A stretch of DNA of 64,000 nucleotides from Crotalaria pallida (taxonomy: Eukaryota; Streptophyta; Magnoliopsida; Fabales; Fabaceae), in NCBI GenBank assembly GCA_037953625.1, contig CM075651.1:163751501-163815500 (forward strand), given 5' to 3'. The translations under genes and the position numbers were made by a program. This document shows, one piece after another, positions 25,201 through 37,330 of the stretch (its first letter is position 1; each line of letters begins with the position of its first letter). Below the pieces are notes generated by a model, which saw only the letters and a list, made by a program, of their open reading frames with translations, ran no database searches and was not told the origin of the DNA.

Positions 25201-28200
25201 AATGACATTTTTTTAGCATGGAAAGGAATGTCAAAATAAAAGTTTTTACACAACAAATCCATAATTTTGTTTGTTATGGCTAATAATAACTATGTTCCAA
25301 CTGCATATGACTCATGAAGATGGCAACTCGGATTGTTGTTCTCATTATTATAAAATTCCAAGAACATGATGTATCTAGGATAATGTAAATCAATTGGAAA
25401 ATATTACAACATACATGGCACTCTTACGAGGATTTGCAACTGATGCCATTGCACCATCCCCTTCAGCCTCAGCTGCTTCCTCTGCAACTTGTTCGTCAAG
25501 GATTTCTTGCATTTCAACAACCCTATAATAGGAAGAACAAAGGCAAAACAATATTGCATTATTTTTAGTGAAGAGTAAGCTCCCCTACAGAAGATTCCTA
25601 TTTCCATCCATACAACATACTAAAGGAAAAATCAAAAGAATAATGAGGTGGAAAAAAGATGGAAAATGAAATTGCCCATCAATCACATACCGTAAAGCAC
25701 GAACCAAAGTCTGTGGGCTGCAAAGAAAATGAAAAGGAAAAATTAAGAAAAACAAAAGAAAAGAGAATTGCGAATCATATCACAGTCAAAAGCATATAAC
25801 TTAATTTTCCACCACATACTGCAGCCAAGTGTGTATTGTGTAAAAAATAAGGTTTTGGTAATGGTGTGTTTAATGCAGACCACACCTATGGTATTTATAA
25901 TACAAGTAAAGTTACAAAATCAGTATAGAATAATTTCATTGATTACTATATCAAATCCTAGTATTGATGCTAAATCAATTTCTGATTAGCACATGTGCTA
26001 AATATGCTTAATTGCTTATTCTAACATATTGAATGGAATTTTTTTTTATAATAAAAGAAATATTATTAGATGAGAAGAGAGAAAAATACAAGAAGACGAT
26101 AAGCCATTCTCACAAAAAACAAAAAGATACACCTAAAAACTAGACAGAGCCATGCAACAAGGCATGCCAGTCCCTCTGAATACCTGCCAAAGAAAGAAAA
26201 CCCTCTGTTTCACTACCAAGAAACCATCAATAAAAAATCTGGTGAATACAAATCATATCCACCATAATTTCATTCCTTCATCTTGAATTTCTTACCAAGC
26301 AATCTCAATTCACTTCTCCAATATTCATCCCTATCCTATATAGGATAACACAAGGTTATATCAAACCACTAAGTTGGGCATTAGCCCAACCTTACTTCTA
26401 TGTCTGTTTAATAGGTTACATTAATGTAACACAATAAACATTACATTATATAAATATGAATCTTCGGTACAAAATATATGAATGAATACAAACTTTCATG
26501 ATTTTGCATTTAAGCAAAGTGAACAAGACCCTTGAAACTCTTTAGGGCTTGGGATCGGGCCTACGTGTTCCCAACCTACTAAATAAGTAATTTGAAAAAG
26601 GAACGACACAAACGTATCAAACCCTGAAATCAACAAAAAACAAAACACTTTCAAATCTCAAATTGCAATCAATTGGTATAGGTTGAGTGAGTGAAACAGT
26701 TTCATTGCTTCATGACAAGAATAAACAATGTTATTGCCAGAAATGTAATGAAAACATTTGTTCGGTTGCTCATATTCAAAACATGGCACAAACCTTTCTT
26801 TAGAAAGTTTGTAGAAATTGGAAATGTGGCCCCATAGTGTCTTCTCGAAGGTCTCCCAGGTTCGATCAACATCTTCAAAATATTCTCTAAAAAAAATACA
26901 AGGACAAGATATGAAATAAAGATTTTTAGCAATAAACTATAAAATGAATATAAGGAAACAAAATCGATAATCACAAATCTAAAAAGAAACTACTTTAGCA
27001 GTCATCTTTCAAATAGTCACTCTCAAGCTTAAAAGGCATGAGATATTTCCACTTCAACTCACACAATAATAGTATTTAACCCTTGATTTCTTTTTTTTTT
27101 TTTTTTGGTGTACACCAACCGGTACCCGGATCTGGTTTACCCAGAATCCGATACATCTGGTCCGACCCAACTGAGCTCGCACTAAGCGGTAGGGGTCTCC
27201 CAGCGGGGGTTGCTCCATACCCAAGACTCGAACTCGAGACCAGTTGGTTAAGGGACCATGTGAGCTACCACTTGACCAACCCCACGTTGGTTATTTAACC
27301 CTTGATTTCAATGAAACTGTAATAAATTTCAAAATACAAGAGAATTATTGACCATAAACAAGCTAAACCAATAAGCAAGGACTTTGGTGATGAATGAATT
27401 GGTATTTCCAAATCAACAAGCCATTGACCCCCAGTTCATAATTACCCAAATATAAACCAGGAGAAATGTGAAGGAAAACTAGTAGTTACCTTCACGCATA
27501 TGGGGAAGAGAGAGTAATGCAAACAAAAAGAAATTGGACCAATTGTTGATATATTATATGTTCTGTTTGAAAAACCCCAAGTTGGATTTCTGTTGTAAAC
27601 AATGTTGAGATGCATAGCTAATGTATATGTGTGACAGGGAAAATACGCAGATTGGATTTCAGTACAAAATCTGTGGTAGCCGCCTGATTCTTTCTCATAA
27701 GTCATACAGCTCATGAACGTTACAGTGCGCTTAAGAAGATACAGACCTTAGTCTTCCAACCTCTTCCTTGTGAGATCCTGCAGCTGCTAATGCAAACCTC
27801 CGTTTCCCATCAAGAGCAGTTAACCTCTATTAAAAAAAAAAAGAAAAAAAGAAATAGTTATTATAGACATAAAATGAAGGGGAAAAATGGTTTAAAATGA
27901 ACATAACATTTGGACAAGCATTATTACATTTTATGATGAAACCAATATTTTGCACTATAAGTAAGACCAGCCCTTACCTCATAAGTGTTGACAATTTCTT
28001 TGTCATCACTCAAAGAATCCCGAGCCTCTGCTGCCTCAACAGAGATGGACATCATACCTTCAACATCCTACCAGAAGACCAAGAAGTCAGTCAACCACAA
28101 AGCAAGTTAAGGTCCGCACATATAAATGCCCTTATAACAGCTATAACAAGGTTGCAAACATGTATAATACTCAACAAGGAAAAATGACTAGTAATCTGCA

Positions 28201-31200
28201 ACTCTGCAAGTTGCATCAATCCCATTCAAACATTGAAAAAATCAACTGAATTAGAAATGCTTGATACTGTGAAGGCAGCGGTTAGGGAATGTGGCTCTGC
28301 ATCTGCTACATAATTCATGATTCAGCAGAAAACAAGGAGACGAAAATTACCTATTTGTAATACTCGAGGATAACAAATTCAATACTGATGCAGAAAACAG
28401 GGAGGCGAAGTTCTAAATAACAACTCTTAAGCAGTGGCAATAAAAGCACTCGTAATCAAGAATTATAGGTTCAATTAAGTACTAAAAGTCACCTTCAAGG
28501 TTGTGTTCAAGTTGTTTCTAGCATTGCTAAGCAGCTTTATCTGGTCATGGTTGTCAATTAATGTTTGGCACTCCTGACATAACCTGATCCAACAGGAAAA
28601 GCGCAGTAAGCTCAAAATGAAAGACATCAGAAACAACCACCCTCTAAAATGCCATAACAATTTTCGGTAAATCTCTTTTTAACATACTTCTCAATGGAGA
28701 CAAAGTTTTCCCGAAGCTGGTTTATTGACTTCTCAGACAAGGAGAGTGATTTCAGTCCTGCCTGTGCCTGCTCAACCTGCACGTGTTGTTGTGCAAAGCA
28801 CATGAAGATGTGAGATTCTGGGTTCCTCAGTTCAATCAGTATCAAGAAGAGCACAGATTGTACCAGGTGATGCATGTCTATTGGGCTAGACGCCTAGACA
28901 TAATGACAAGGTGATCTCCCAATTTCTATAAATTATGCTTTCTGTTGAAGTTACAATAAAATCCCTGTTGTCGAGTCTTAAGACATAATCAAATTTTAGA
29001 ATAAACAAGTCTTTAGTTTCAGCCAATTGTATATTCGATCATTACTGTCACTAGAGGTCCATCAGCTGCAGGCGGGCTTAAGGGACTAACCATGTGTAAG
29101 TTCACGGGAGTTGGTGTAATGTTCAAATTAAGTGGTAACGGGTATAATGTTCCCAAAAGAAAAAGGTGGGTTCGAACTCAATTTTTTAAGTACACAACTA
29201 CAAAAAATTTAAACTTTTTAAAATGACCAGCATTTATCCAGCTGATGTGTAGTGAATTAAAAAAGAAACAATTTACCTGCTCTACAACCATTGTACTAAG
29301 CTGCGCATCATTGGCCTGAAAGAAAAAAGGCGAAATAAAAACACTCAGAACTGGCAACTAAAAAATTCTGTATAAAATAGTTGCAACGTCAACAAGCAAC
29401 AAAAAGTGAGCACCAAACATTATCCAAGTAAGCAGAGGTGAAACTAAAATTTTATGGATGGGGTGCTAAATATAATTTCACTCACATGTACACTCATAAA
29501 TTTTAGGATAAGGGGCTGAATTCCAATAGTTACATATATGCTACAGACCACCTATTAATCAGTGTTAGAAAACTCGAACCCGTAATCAACAAAAGGGAGG
29601 TACTGAGTCACTATCTGCTGGTTCAACTGGTGAGTCATTGCACAAACAGCATAAAATTAAATAACGGGGAGGCAGCAGAAGCTGCAGTTGTACATTAATT
29701 TTTATTTTTTTTTGGTGATATTGTACATTAATATTTTAATTTAATAAAAACAGAAATAATAATAACAATCCCTCCCATGTAATTCAACTCAAATGTCCAA
29801 CTAAAAACTACTAAGCATTAGTGCATTAAGCTACATCCATAAAGGATCTTCTACTTCTTCCAATGAGTGTATCTCCAATCCAATACTTTTCTCTTCTTTC
29901 AAAATTCAAATAACCAGTCATATCAGTTTAACTTGTTTTGAATTTCATGTTAAAAGACCACATAAGCAGAGAACCAATACAAATAAGTAAAAAGAAGTTT
30001 TGAGAGGGGATAAACAAAATGGAAACACTACAACAAAAGGCAAAGCAATCGAACATTTTGGAATGCCAACGAATGAATTGAAGTACGCCGTTATAATGAG
30101 CCTGGATATAAAAGACAGTGAAACAAAACGTCAATAATACTAGCAAAATGGAACATCAACTGGATCCTTTCCATTTTTTCTCTCCCCCACCAACTGAAAC
30201 AAGCATGGAAACTGTTGAGAGCAAGGAGGTTGTCCAGGTGGCACACCCCAAAGTAAAGAATAACTCTTCTGCATAGTATACACAATTCTTTAGCTACCCC
30301 CCCTCTCTCTCCCCACACACACCCACAATAAAGATTAAATCTGCACCCTCCTCAGCTACTCTAAAATTCTATTTTATATCGCCCTCCCTCCCTCACCTTA
30401 AAATTTTGTACTACAGCTACAGCCTGACTCTATTTCCTGCAGCTCATGTGACCCAACTTTAATCTAATAACTAACAACATAAATCAATATCCAATCCATA
30501 AAGAGATGCAAGCTATGGGCAGGCAAAACCCACAAATTTCCAGTCTTAGCATGTTTGATTTTGCATATATTTGGAATAACAATCATTTGTAATTTGAACT
30601 CTATCAGTAAGCTTCTTTTCTTTGAATTAGAGCCCCGGTATTCTTAAACCGCACAGAACTCCGACTAATCCAAGTGGGATCAGCACCTATTTTCCGGTAT
30701 ACAAGACTCAAACCGGAGATGTTGCTCAAAGAATTACCAAACTCCTTCCGATCATACCAGCATTGGTTTACAAGTAAGATTTTGAGTATAAGCTGTTTTG
30801 AACACGAAATAAACTAACTCAAACAGAGAACAATGTAATACCTATTCAAACACATCCTTCTAAATCCCTATTATCACATCATCAAGACCACATCCTTAAA
30901 GGGCAAAGCTCTCTCCGTGCCTGTTTTTTCATATAGAAGACTCAAAACGGAGATGTTGCTTAAACAATAACCAAACACATCCTTATAGAACATAGAAACC
31001 AAATCAAAGCTCAAACAAACATTGGTTTATCAGTAAGCTTGGGGGTATAAGCTGTTTTGAACATGAAATAAACTAATTCAATCACAAAACAAAGTAATTC
31101 TCATTCAAACACATCCTTCTAGAGCCCTATTGTAAACACATGATTAAAACCACACCTATACACCATAACAACCAAATCAAACTGCTCAAGTACCTTAAAA

Positions 31201-31864
31201 AAGAGCTTAAACAAATACCTATTTTTTTATACACAAACTATTTTTATTTTAATTTCAGGGGAGGAGGAAGAGAGAGAGCTTTCAAGTGTTGGAACTAAGG
31301 TTTTAAATAATGATCACGGTCTCAATTTCGGAGCGTACCAAAACTTTGACGTTACGGATAATTTCAGGCAAATGTGGCCGCGACATTGGTTTTAGAGTGT
31401 ACCTAAACCTTAATATATCAGCGTCTGTAGCGATTGAGGACCAAGATTTAATACCTTCTTGGAACCCTGGCGCTCTCAATACATGTCCACCAACTTAACA
31501 AACTTAATCAACTGAGCATAATAAAAAACTCGTGAAAATGTAAAACTGAATAGCAAGCTCAAGCACGCAGCATGACAGCAATAACAATTATCATAAAATA
31601 AAAAAAAAATCAGCAAAAAACAAAACTAATAATTTCAAGCTCGCGAACACACAGCAATAACAATTATCATAAAATAAAAAATCAGCAAAAAAATAATAAT
31701 AAATAATAAATAATAAACAGAATAGAATCGAAAACCTGTTGGCGCGAAATGTAATCGGCCTTGATGGAGGAGATTGACTGGAGAAGCTCCGGAAGAGGCA
31801 AGAGCTTCGCGACTTCGCGAACCGCTGCCTCCTTCGCTTCCACGCCGAGATCCTCAGCCATCAT
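14071..31864 (-). CDS. SEC6: Exocyst complex component SEC6
   Basis: Twenty-five coding exons read leftward: 31736-31864, 29277-29315, 28688-28776, 28493-28583, 27978-28067, 27747-27826, 26794-26886, 25691-25717, 25415-25522, 24909-25047, 24723-24767, 24100-24155, 23037-23145, 21181-21321, 20893-21072, 20538-20621, 20346-20432, 18121-18165, 17184-17262, 16658-16727, 15413-15500, 15202-15291, 14945-15061, 14627-14689 and 14071-14202. All junctions are GT-AG and in phase, giving 2271 nt and 756 residues, close to plant SEC6. The N-terminus has MAEDLGVEAKEAAVREVAKL and a coiled-coil stretch. The body is the helical Sec6 domain, with landmarks VTGWVVEYQDNLIGLG and ALPQNYAEQVNFEDTC, and it ends LWRKLT. 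In the family SEC6 is an exocyst core subunit that tethers secretory vesicles at the plasma membrane. The start is the first of two adjacent ATGs. An upstream in-frame ATG at 31885 would add seven residues but is not conserved as far as I know. Confidence 0.96.
18800..19420. mobile_element. hAT-like MITE, 621 bp, in SEC6 intron 17
   Basis: A perfect 23-bp terminal inverted repeat begins CAAGGTTGTCAAACTCGCGA on the left and is exactly complemented at the right end. An 8-bp direct repeat, ctcagacc, flanks it at 18792-18799 and 19421-19428. An 8-bp duplication is the hAT hallmark. Near the left end (about 18893-18957) is a short array of imperfect repeats of the type AAACTCGGGTAAACTCG. There is no transposase, so movement would need help in trans. 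Confidence 0.85.
21500..22168 (-). mobile_element. 5'-truncated LINE fragment in SEC6 intron 13
   Basis: On the minus strand a decayed reading frame contains TRFKYLGSIIQHDGEIEGD and HRIQAGWMKWRSASGVLCD, the C-terminal end of a plant LINE reverse transcriptase ORF. The 3' part includes a CCCCACCTAGTGGGACAAAG motif and ends in a TTGTTGTTGT tail at about 21500, as plant LINE 3' ends do. It is truncated at its 5' side against a (TA)n run. The frame is not intact. Confidence 0.75.
22169..22199. repeat. (TA)n microsatellite
   Basis: About fifteen TA units abut the 5' truncation point of the LINE fragment in SEC6 intron 13. Confidence 0.9.
23243..23990 (+). mobile_element. Truncated Ty1/copia remnant (RNase H plus possible 3' LTR) in SEC6 intron 12
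   Basis: In shifting + frames one can read YLKTPPRRGLLFRR, YADYAGSFIDERPTSDYMF, FLGRNLVTWRRKKQK, SSAEVEFRA, and then VPSRFQLVNVLIKGL and LTSKLGMIDIH. These are the RNase H domain and C-terminus of a copia polyprotein. A purine-rich tract (GAGGAGGAG) is followed by TGTTCTAATGG at 23772, probably the start of a 3' LTR. Several stops and shifts make it dead, and everything upstream of RNase H is missing. The left edge lies about 100 bp from SEC6 exon 13. Confidence 0.8.
26040..26225. repeat. Dispersed repeat in SEC6 intron 7 (related to 8265-8480)
   Basis: Begins TTTTTTTATAATAAAAGAAA and contains CATGCAACAAGGCATGCCAG, matching the element in IST1 intron 3. No coding sequence. Probably the tail of an interspersed retroelement. 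Confidence 0.45.
27091..27291 (-). mobile_element. tRNA-derived SINE in SEC6 intron 6
   Basis: Read on the minus strand, it has a tRNA-like head with box A (GGTCAAGTGGTAG) and box B (GAGTTCGAGTCTT), a unique body, and a terminal A-run seen here as the T-run at 27091-27106. An 18-bp target duplication, tatttaacccttgatttc, flanks it at 27073-27090 and 27292-27309. The duplication is exact, so the insertion is fairly recent. Confidence 0.9.
30685..31160. repeat. Tandem duplication in SEC6 intron 1
   Basis: Two imperfect copies of about 230 bp lie in tandem (about 30690-30900 and 30935-31155). Each contains AAGACTCAAA(C/A)CGGAGATG, GTATAAGCTGTTTTGAACA and CAAACACATCCTTCTA. Non-coding. Confidence 0.6.
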
Positions 31865-32170
31865 CTTTGCGCAACGACTATTCAACTAAGGTTTTGATTT
31901 GATGAGAATTCTTCAATTGTGGTGTTGGAGGAGGTTTGCGATTTGAGATTTGGAGCTGAATGAATTTTGAAGTTTCTAGAGAGAGAATAGAATGAGAGGG
32001 GATGTGGAAATGGAGTGAGACTGAGGAGAGAGTAGATGGCCGGAGGGGGAACGGAGATCGACGAGTGGTGGGGCAAACTCGCCGGAAACGAGAGAGAGAG
32101 AGAGAGAGGCAAAGGTGGAAGGACGACGGGTAAAGCAATTCAGAAGAAAAAAATGACTTTTCTTTTTTTT
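31865..32170 (-). promoter_or_regulatory. SEC6 5' UTR/promoter-proximal region
   Basis: Upstream of the SEC6 start the minus strand is CT-rich, with a (CT)n tract at about 32089-32109, which is typical of plant 5' leaders. It is bounded by a long AAT microsatellite beginning at 32182. The transcription start is not determinable. Confidence 0.4.
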
Positions 32171-32181
32171 CGTTCTGGTTC

Positions 32182-32224
<43 letters not shown>
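32182..32224. repeat. (AAT)n microsatellite
   Basis: About fourteen consecutive AAT/ATA units, just upstream of the SEC6 leader. Confidence 0.92.
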
Positions 32225-32227
<3 letters not shown>

Positions 32228-32409
32228 GGGTTTTGCTAACAAGTGCCCTTAGGATACTAAAAGTGGAAAAAATTCATAAGTCCAAGGTATTTACTCTCTC
32301 GAGAATCCAAAAAAGTGCATTTTCCCATAACTTTTAACCACATTTAATCTCTTAACAAGTGTCATAAGGCCACTCTTTAGCATTTTCCTAATAATAATAA
32401 TAATAATAA

Positions 32410-32680
32410 GAGTTAATAGTCACATAGGTCCCGAAATATATTTGTGGAATCAGTTAGGTCCCTGAAAGATTAGTGGAATCTCTTGAACCCCAAAGATCAT
32501 TTTGGAATCAGTTAGGTCCTTGAAAGATTTGTGGAATCTCTTAAACCCCAATTTGACATCACATTAGTCCCTCATAAGGAACCTAACGGAATCCTGAGGG
32601 ATTCAAGAAATTCCACAAATTTTTTAGGGACTTAACTCATTTCACAAGTATCTTTTGGGGACCTATGTGACTATTAACTC
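32410..32680. mobile_element. TIR element (MULE-like MITE), 271 bp
   Basis: The left end GAGTTAATAGTCACATAGGT is exactly complemented at the right end (ACCTATGTGACTATTAACTC). Internal copies of GGAATCAGTTAGGTCC and GGAATCTCTT add repetition. The flanking taataataa on both sides could be a 9-bp target duplication, but it lies in AAT repeats and is therefore weak evidence. Confidence 0.65.
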
Positions 32681-33778
32681 TAATAATAATGTTAAACTAA
32701 TCGGTAACTCTGTAAATCTTTAAACTATTTGGAATTATCAAATAAATCCCTAAATTTTGAAAATTTGTAATCGAGATCATAAACTTTCAAAATCGTTTGT
32801 AATTAGGGTTTGAATTTTAAAATTTGTAATTAGGCCCCGATCTTTTTTAAATCCATTTGAAGATATTTCCTCTTTATTTAAATATAAGCATCATATCCAA
32901 TGGATTTATCTTATATTTTTGATAATTTCTTATATCAATTTTTAATAACATTAATTTTTTTCACAAATATAAATATTTTAGCAATATTTTTTTAAAATTT
33001 CAATAATAAATATAAGGGTAATTTTAAAAATATATATAAGATGTTATCAATTTTAACACTACTAACAATATTAATTAACTTTCTGAATTCATATGTAAAT
33101 ACTTATATTTAGAGATAAAAGAAGTAATAATAAGAGTTTACTTAACAATAACTCTCATGATCGAAGAAAAGAGATTAAAAATATCTTAGAAATATAAGTT
33201 TACTACCTCCAAAATCTCAATATTTAAATTTTCAACGAAAAGTGGTTTTCTTTATTCACTTTTAAGGGTTAAAAGTTAAGAAAATCCTAATAATAATAAT
33301 AATAATAATTATTATTATGATTATTATGATGATAGATAAATAAATAAAAGGAGATGTGAACTTTTGTTATCTTATTTAGGCAAAATTAATAATTGCATTC
33401 TCTCTAAATTATTTTTATATTTCAATTTTGCCTTAACAGTTTTATTTTTTTTAATTTGATCCTAAATTTTTTTCTCTTCGTAACTCTCTTAATTCTTTAC
33501 CAAAATTCATAATATTGGTACTATTAAATCCAAAATGAAAATATCTACGAAACACATTCACCATTTTTTTAAAATTGTACAATAAAAAAATGGATTTTAA
33601 GGCTCCTTTGAAATAAAAAAATGACCTTAAAGACCAGATTGAAAAGATGAAAACTTTTAGAACGAAATTGAAATTCAAAAATAACTCAAAGGGCGATTAT
33701 GTCTGAATCGAGAACATTCACAATTAGAAGGTTAAATATGAGAAGGCTTCTCTAAAATGCAACTTGCAATTTAAAATA

Positions 33779-34050
33779 TATTCCTTCTATTTCATATGTA
33801 GTATGTTTTAAGGTTATGCACGAGTTTTAAGAAATAATTAAATGATGTAAGGATTTGTTGTATTTTGACTATAATGTCCCTATATAATCATTTTGAAGAG
33901 AGAGAAAGGTATTGGAAGTAAAAAAGAGAGTGTAATAAATATGGGTGTGTTTGGAAAAAAATTAATTATGTATTGGGTTTATAAAACAATAATACTTATT
34001 AAACATAATACAAATGCTAAAACAACACTACATATGAAACGGAGGGAGTA
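33779..34050. mobile_element. Stowaway-like MITE
   Basis: The ends TATTCCTTCTATTTCATATG and CATATGAAACGGAGGGAGTA are inverted repeats. The body has no ORF. It is a different family from the MITEs at 4 kb and 52 kb. Confidence 0.6.
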
Positions 34051-34166
34051 ATATGCATAAATCTTGACTGAATTTTGATGTCAAATTATTAATCAAGTAT
34101 AATGATCTCGTAAATTCATCATATTCGATGTTTTAAATTTGTGCACTGTAAATGTAATTTAGAAAA

Positions 34167-34371
34167 CCAACAGGGGTTGACTCAAGTGGTACGATCCTCC
34201 CAACTTGAGAACTTGGAAATAGGGATACAAGTCTCAGGTTCGATTCCCGGTTAACACATCTCACTGGGAGAGACATAGGAAGCGACCTCATACAGGATTA
34301 GTCTCAAGGGTTCCCTGGTATTAAGGGTACTCTTGGGGATATCTGTGGTACTGGCCAAAGAGTACAGAAAA
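34167..34371 (+). mobile_element. tRNA-derived SINE
   Basis: Box A-like (TGACTCAAGTGGTACG) and box B (CAGGTTCGATTCCCGG) motifs head the element. The body contains GGATTAGTCTCAAGGGTTCC and an A-tail follows. An exact 17-bp duplication, aaatgtaatttagaaaa, lies at 34150-34166 and 34372-34388. The body is shared with the SINE at 56506, so they are one family. Confidence 0.88.
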
Positions 34372-34388
34372 AAATGTAATTTAGAAAA

Positions 34389-35606
34389 TAATATAATTTA
34401 ATCAATTTTATTAAAAAAAATATATATTTGTCTAAAACCAATTATGGATCTAATCACAAATGACTTGAAAGATTAGAGACTCAATTACAAATTTTAACCT
34501 TTAGGGATCCAATCACAAATGATTTCAAAGTTTAGGCATTTGATTGCAAGTTTTTAAGGTCTTATTTAAAATTTCTTAAATATTTCAAAAACAAGATAAT
34601 TAAAAAAAAAAAAGGCAATAACAACAACAACAACCGAAATGAAATTTTTTTTAAAACATCTTTTCTAATAATAATAATTCATAATCGTGAAACTACTATC
34701 TGGAAGGGTTTTGGCATAACGAATTAACGATGGAAGCATATTAATGCTTCAAGAAATAACCAAGATTCTGGGTAAAAACATTAGTTAAGATAGTAAGTCC
34801 TCAGTTATATTTGATGGATTAATCTTCTACTCTAATATTAAGATGGAAAAATTAAAAAAAAAACAAAAAAATCGTATCTCTGCATAATGTAACGGACTAA
34901 CAATCCCAATATAAATGAGAAAATATTATTATTTGTTCAGCCAAAATTTGATATTTTCTCTTAATAAATCTGTGTTTTTTTTTACAACCATTCAAATTTT
35001 CATATAAATTATTTAACCATGCATTTTTATTTTACACTATTGATGGACCATGTGATGTGTGCGACACTGAAAATATCGATGTTAACAGCAAAACAAATGA
35101 GTAACAAAAACTGTTAAATTAATTGTGCATAATTATGTTTTAGAGGTAAATAGCATAAAACAGCACTCCTCCTTCCCCCTCATTTTGATTGGTTGGAAAT
35201 TAAATAATTAATTTAAGCTTCCAATTTTAATTTACACTGCTCGGGCAATTAGTTTGATAGGTTTTAAAGTGCATGTATGCTTGTCCCTTGCCTCCACAAC
35301 AACTTGGAAGCTTCACCAAATACATATTTCAAAAGCTCTTTGGGTTTATAAAAAAAAAAAAAAAAAACTTATAATAAAAACCGTAGTCCGTTTGTTAAGA
35401 CAAACAACTCAAGTTCATAAATATTATTTCTGTTACCTCCTTCGTTGTTACACAGTTTATAACCATCATACCAGAACTACTTATAAAACATACCATAAAC
35501 CTTTCTCAAACACCACCAATCAATTAAGCATTCATAGAAGAGTAATACCTTCTTGCTACACCAAGTTATCAATATTCAATAATAATATTATTATCATTCA
35601 TCCGCC
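34389..35606. other. Spacer and upstream region of the UGT78-like pseudogene
   Basis: AT-rich, with no gene or clearly bounded repeat. An open frame at about 35254-35610 has no family resemblance and runs into the pseudogene start, so I take it as chance. Confidence 0.4.
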
Positions 35607-37330
35607 ATGAAAGTTGTCCCATTTTCTCCCAAGCATGTGGCTGTTTTGGCATTCCCATTTGGAACACATGCAGGTCCACTCCTAATTATGGTGCAAAGAA
35701 TTGCAACAGAGGATCTTGATGTGAGATTCTCATTCTTCAGCACCAAAATATCCAATGCAAAAACATTCAAATTAAATAAGACGGGACTTTGGAATATTTA
35801 CCCTTATAACGTACATGATGGGATTCCAGAGGGTTATGTACCAAGACACCCTATGGAAGCCATTGAAAGGTTCATGTATGCAATGCCACGAAACTTTAGG
35901 AGTGCCATTGATGAGGTGGTAGCAGAGACAGGGAACAAGATTACTTGCTTGATTACTGATGCATTTTATTGGTTTGGTGCCGAGATTGCAAGTGGATTGC
36001 CCTTTGGACTGCAGGGCCTCACTCTATCCTTGTCCACGTTGAAACTGACCTTCTTAGGGAGCGGGCATCCAATGAAGGTAACAACATTTTCTAACTCAAC
36101 AAATCTTCTACCTAATCATAATTTTGTGTGGTAAATAAGAATATAAGCAAGACGAAAATGTTATCTGTGTGACTTGCTCAAACAACTTCCGCAACATCTT
36201 TCATTTTATACGACAATTTTGCCTTATAAAATCTAAGTTGTCACAAAAGTTGTATGATATAATTGTAGACAAAATATGATAGATTGAAAAAAAAATATAT
36301 GTACATCAATTCAAAAATGCTATTTGTACAACCATATCTTACAAATTTCGGGACAATTTTGACTTTACAAAACATAATAATATAGTCACAATTGTCTAGA
36401 ACAGTGCAATATCAAATCATAAATAAATTCATAAAAGTGTTTAAATCCATGTTGATCCTAATTTATGATTTTCCACAATAAACTATACTTCAACAACTGA
36501 CTTGATGATGGGAATACGATTGTTGTTGTTGTTTTGTAGTGGATGATGACCCGAGTATTGATTTCCTTCCTGGTTATTCTGGGTTGAAGGTTTCTGACTT
36601 ACCTGAAGGGGTAGTGAGGGATATTGAGAATCCCATGGCAACTATGCTACACAAAATGGGAGTAACGTTGTCACAAGCAACCGCTGTTGCCATAAACTCT
36701 TTTGTTGATGTGCACCCTATTATTGTGAATGTCCATGATGAGGAACGTTGCTTAGAGTGGTTAGAGAAGCGTGAGAAGAAATCTGTTGTGTATGTTAGCT
36801 TTGGAAGTGTGATAACACCCTCACCCCATGAGCTATTTGCACTAGCAGAGGCATTAGAAGAATGTGAATACTCTTTTATTTGGTCATTTGTTGGCAATCA
36901 TAAGAAACAACTTCCAGAAGGGTTCTTGGAAAGGATAGGAAATAAAGGGAAGGTTGTTGCATGGGCCCCACAAAATGAAATCCTTCAACATCCTGCAATT
37001 GGTGTGTGTGTGACACATTGTGGGTGGAATTCAATCTTGGAATGTATGCTTGGTGGTGTGCCAATGATTTGTAGGCCATTTTTTGGGGACCAGAAATTGA
37101 ACACCAGGATGATAGAAAATGAGTGGAGGATTGGTGTGGCAATTGATGAGAATGGAGGTTTCACTAGAGAAAATATCACTCGAACTTTGGTATCAACCAT
37201 GTCAAGTGAGAAAGGGAGGCTGATGAGGAAGAATGCATTAGAACTCAGGGAGTGTGCAATTAAAGAAATAGAATGTAATGGTAGTTCTATAAGGGATTTG
37301 AATACTTTAATACACATTGTTTTAAGTTGA
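35607..37330 (+). pseudogene. UGT78-like (flavonoid 3-O-glucosyltransferase type) pseudogene
   Basis: Exon 1 (35607-36077) and exon 2 (36540-37330) are joined by a GT-AG intron at the usual UGT78 position. Exon 1 starts well, with the catalytic His in FPFGTHAGPLL and the Asp in LITDAFYWFG. Just after EIAS about 16 nt are missing, and the rest of exon 1 continues in another frame (WIALWTAGPHSILVHVET). Spliced as it stands, the ATG frame meets a stop early in exon 2. Exon 2 is open and has an intact 44-residue PSPG sugar-donor box at 36962-37093, ending in DQ (UDP-glucose type). It also seems to lack some 20 residues just before CLEWLEKREKK. Known relatives glucosylate flavonols or anthocyanidins at the 3-OH in the cytosol. 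This copy should be inactive unless the exon 1 deletion is an assembly error. Confidence 0.85.

Noticed and set aside
35254..35610. A 118-codon open frame just before the UGT78-like pseudogene
   Set aside because: Low-complexity translation of AT-rich DNA with a poly-A run, no family resemblance, overlapping the real start.
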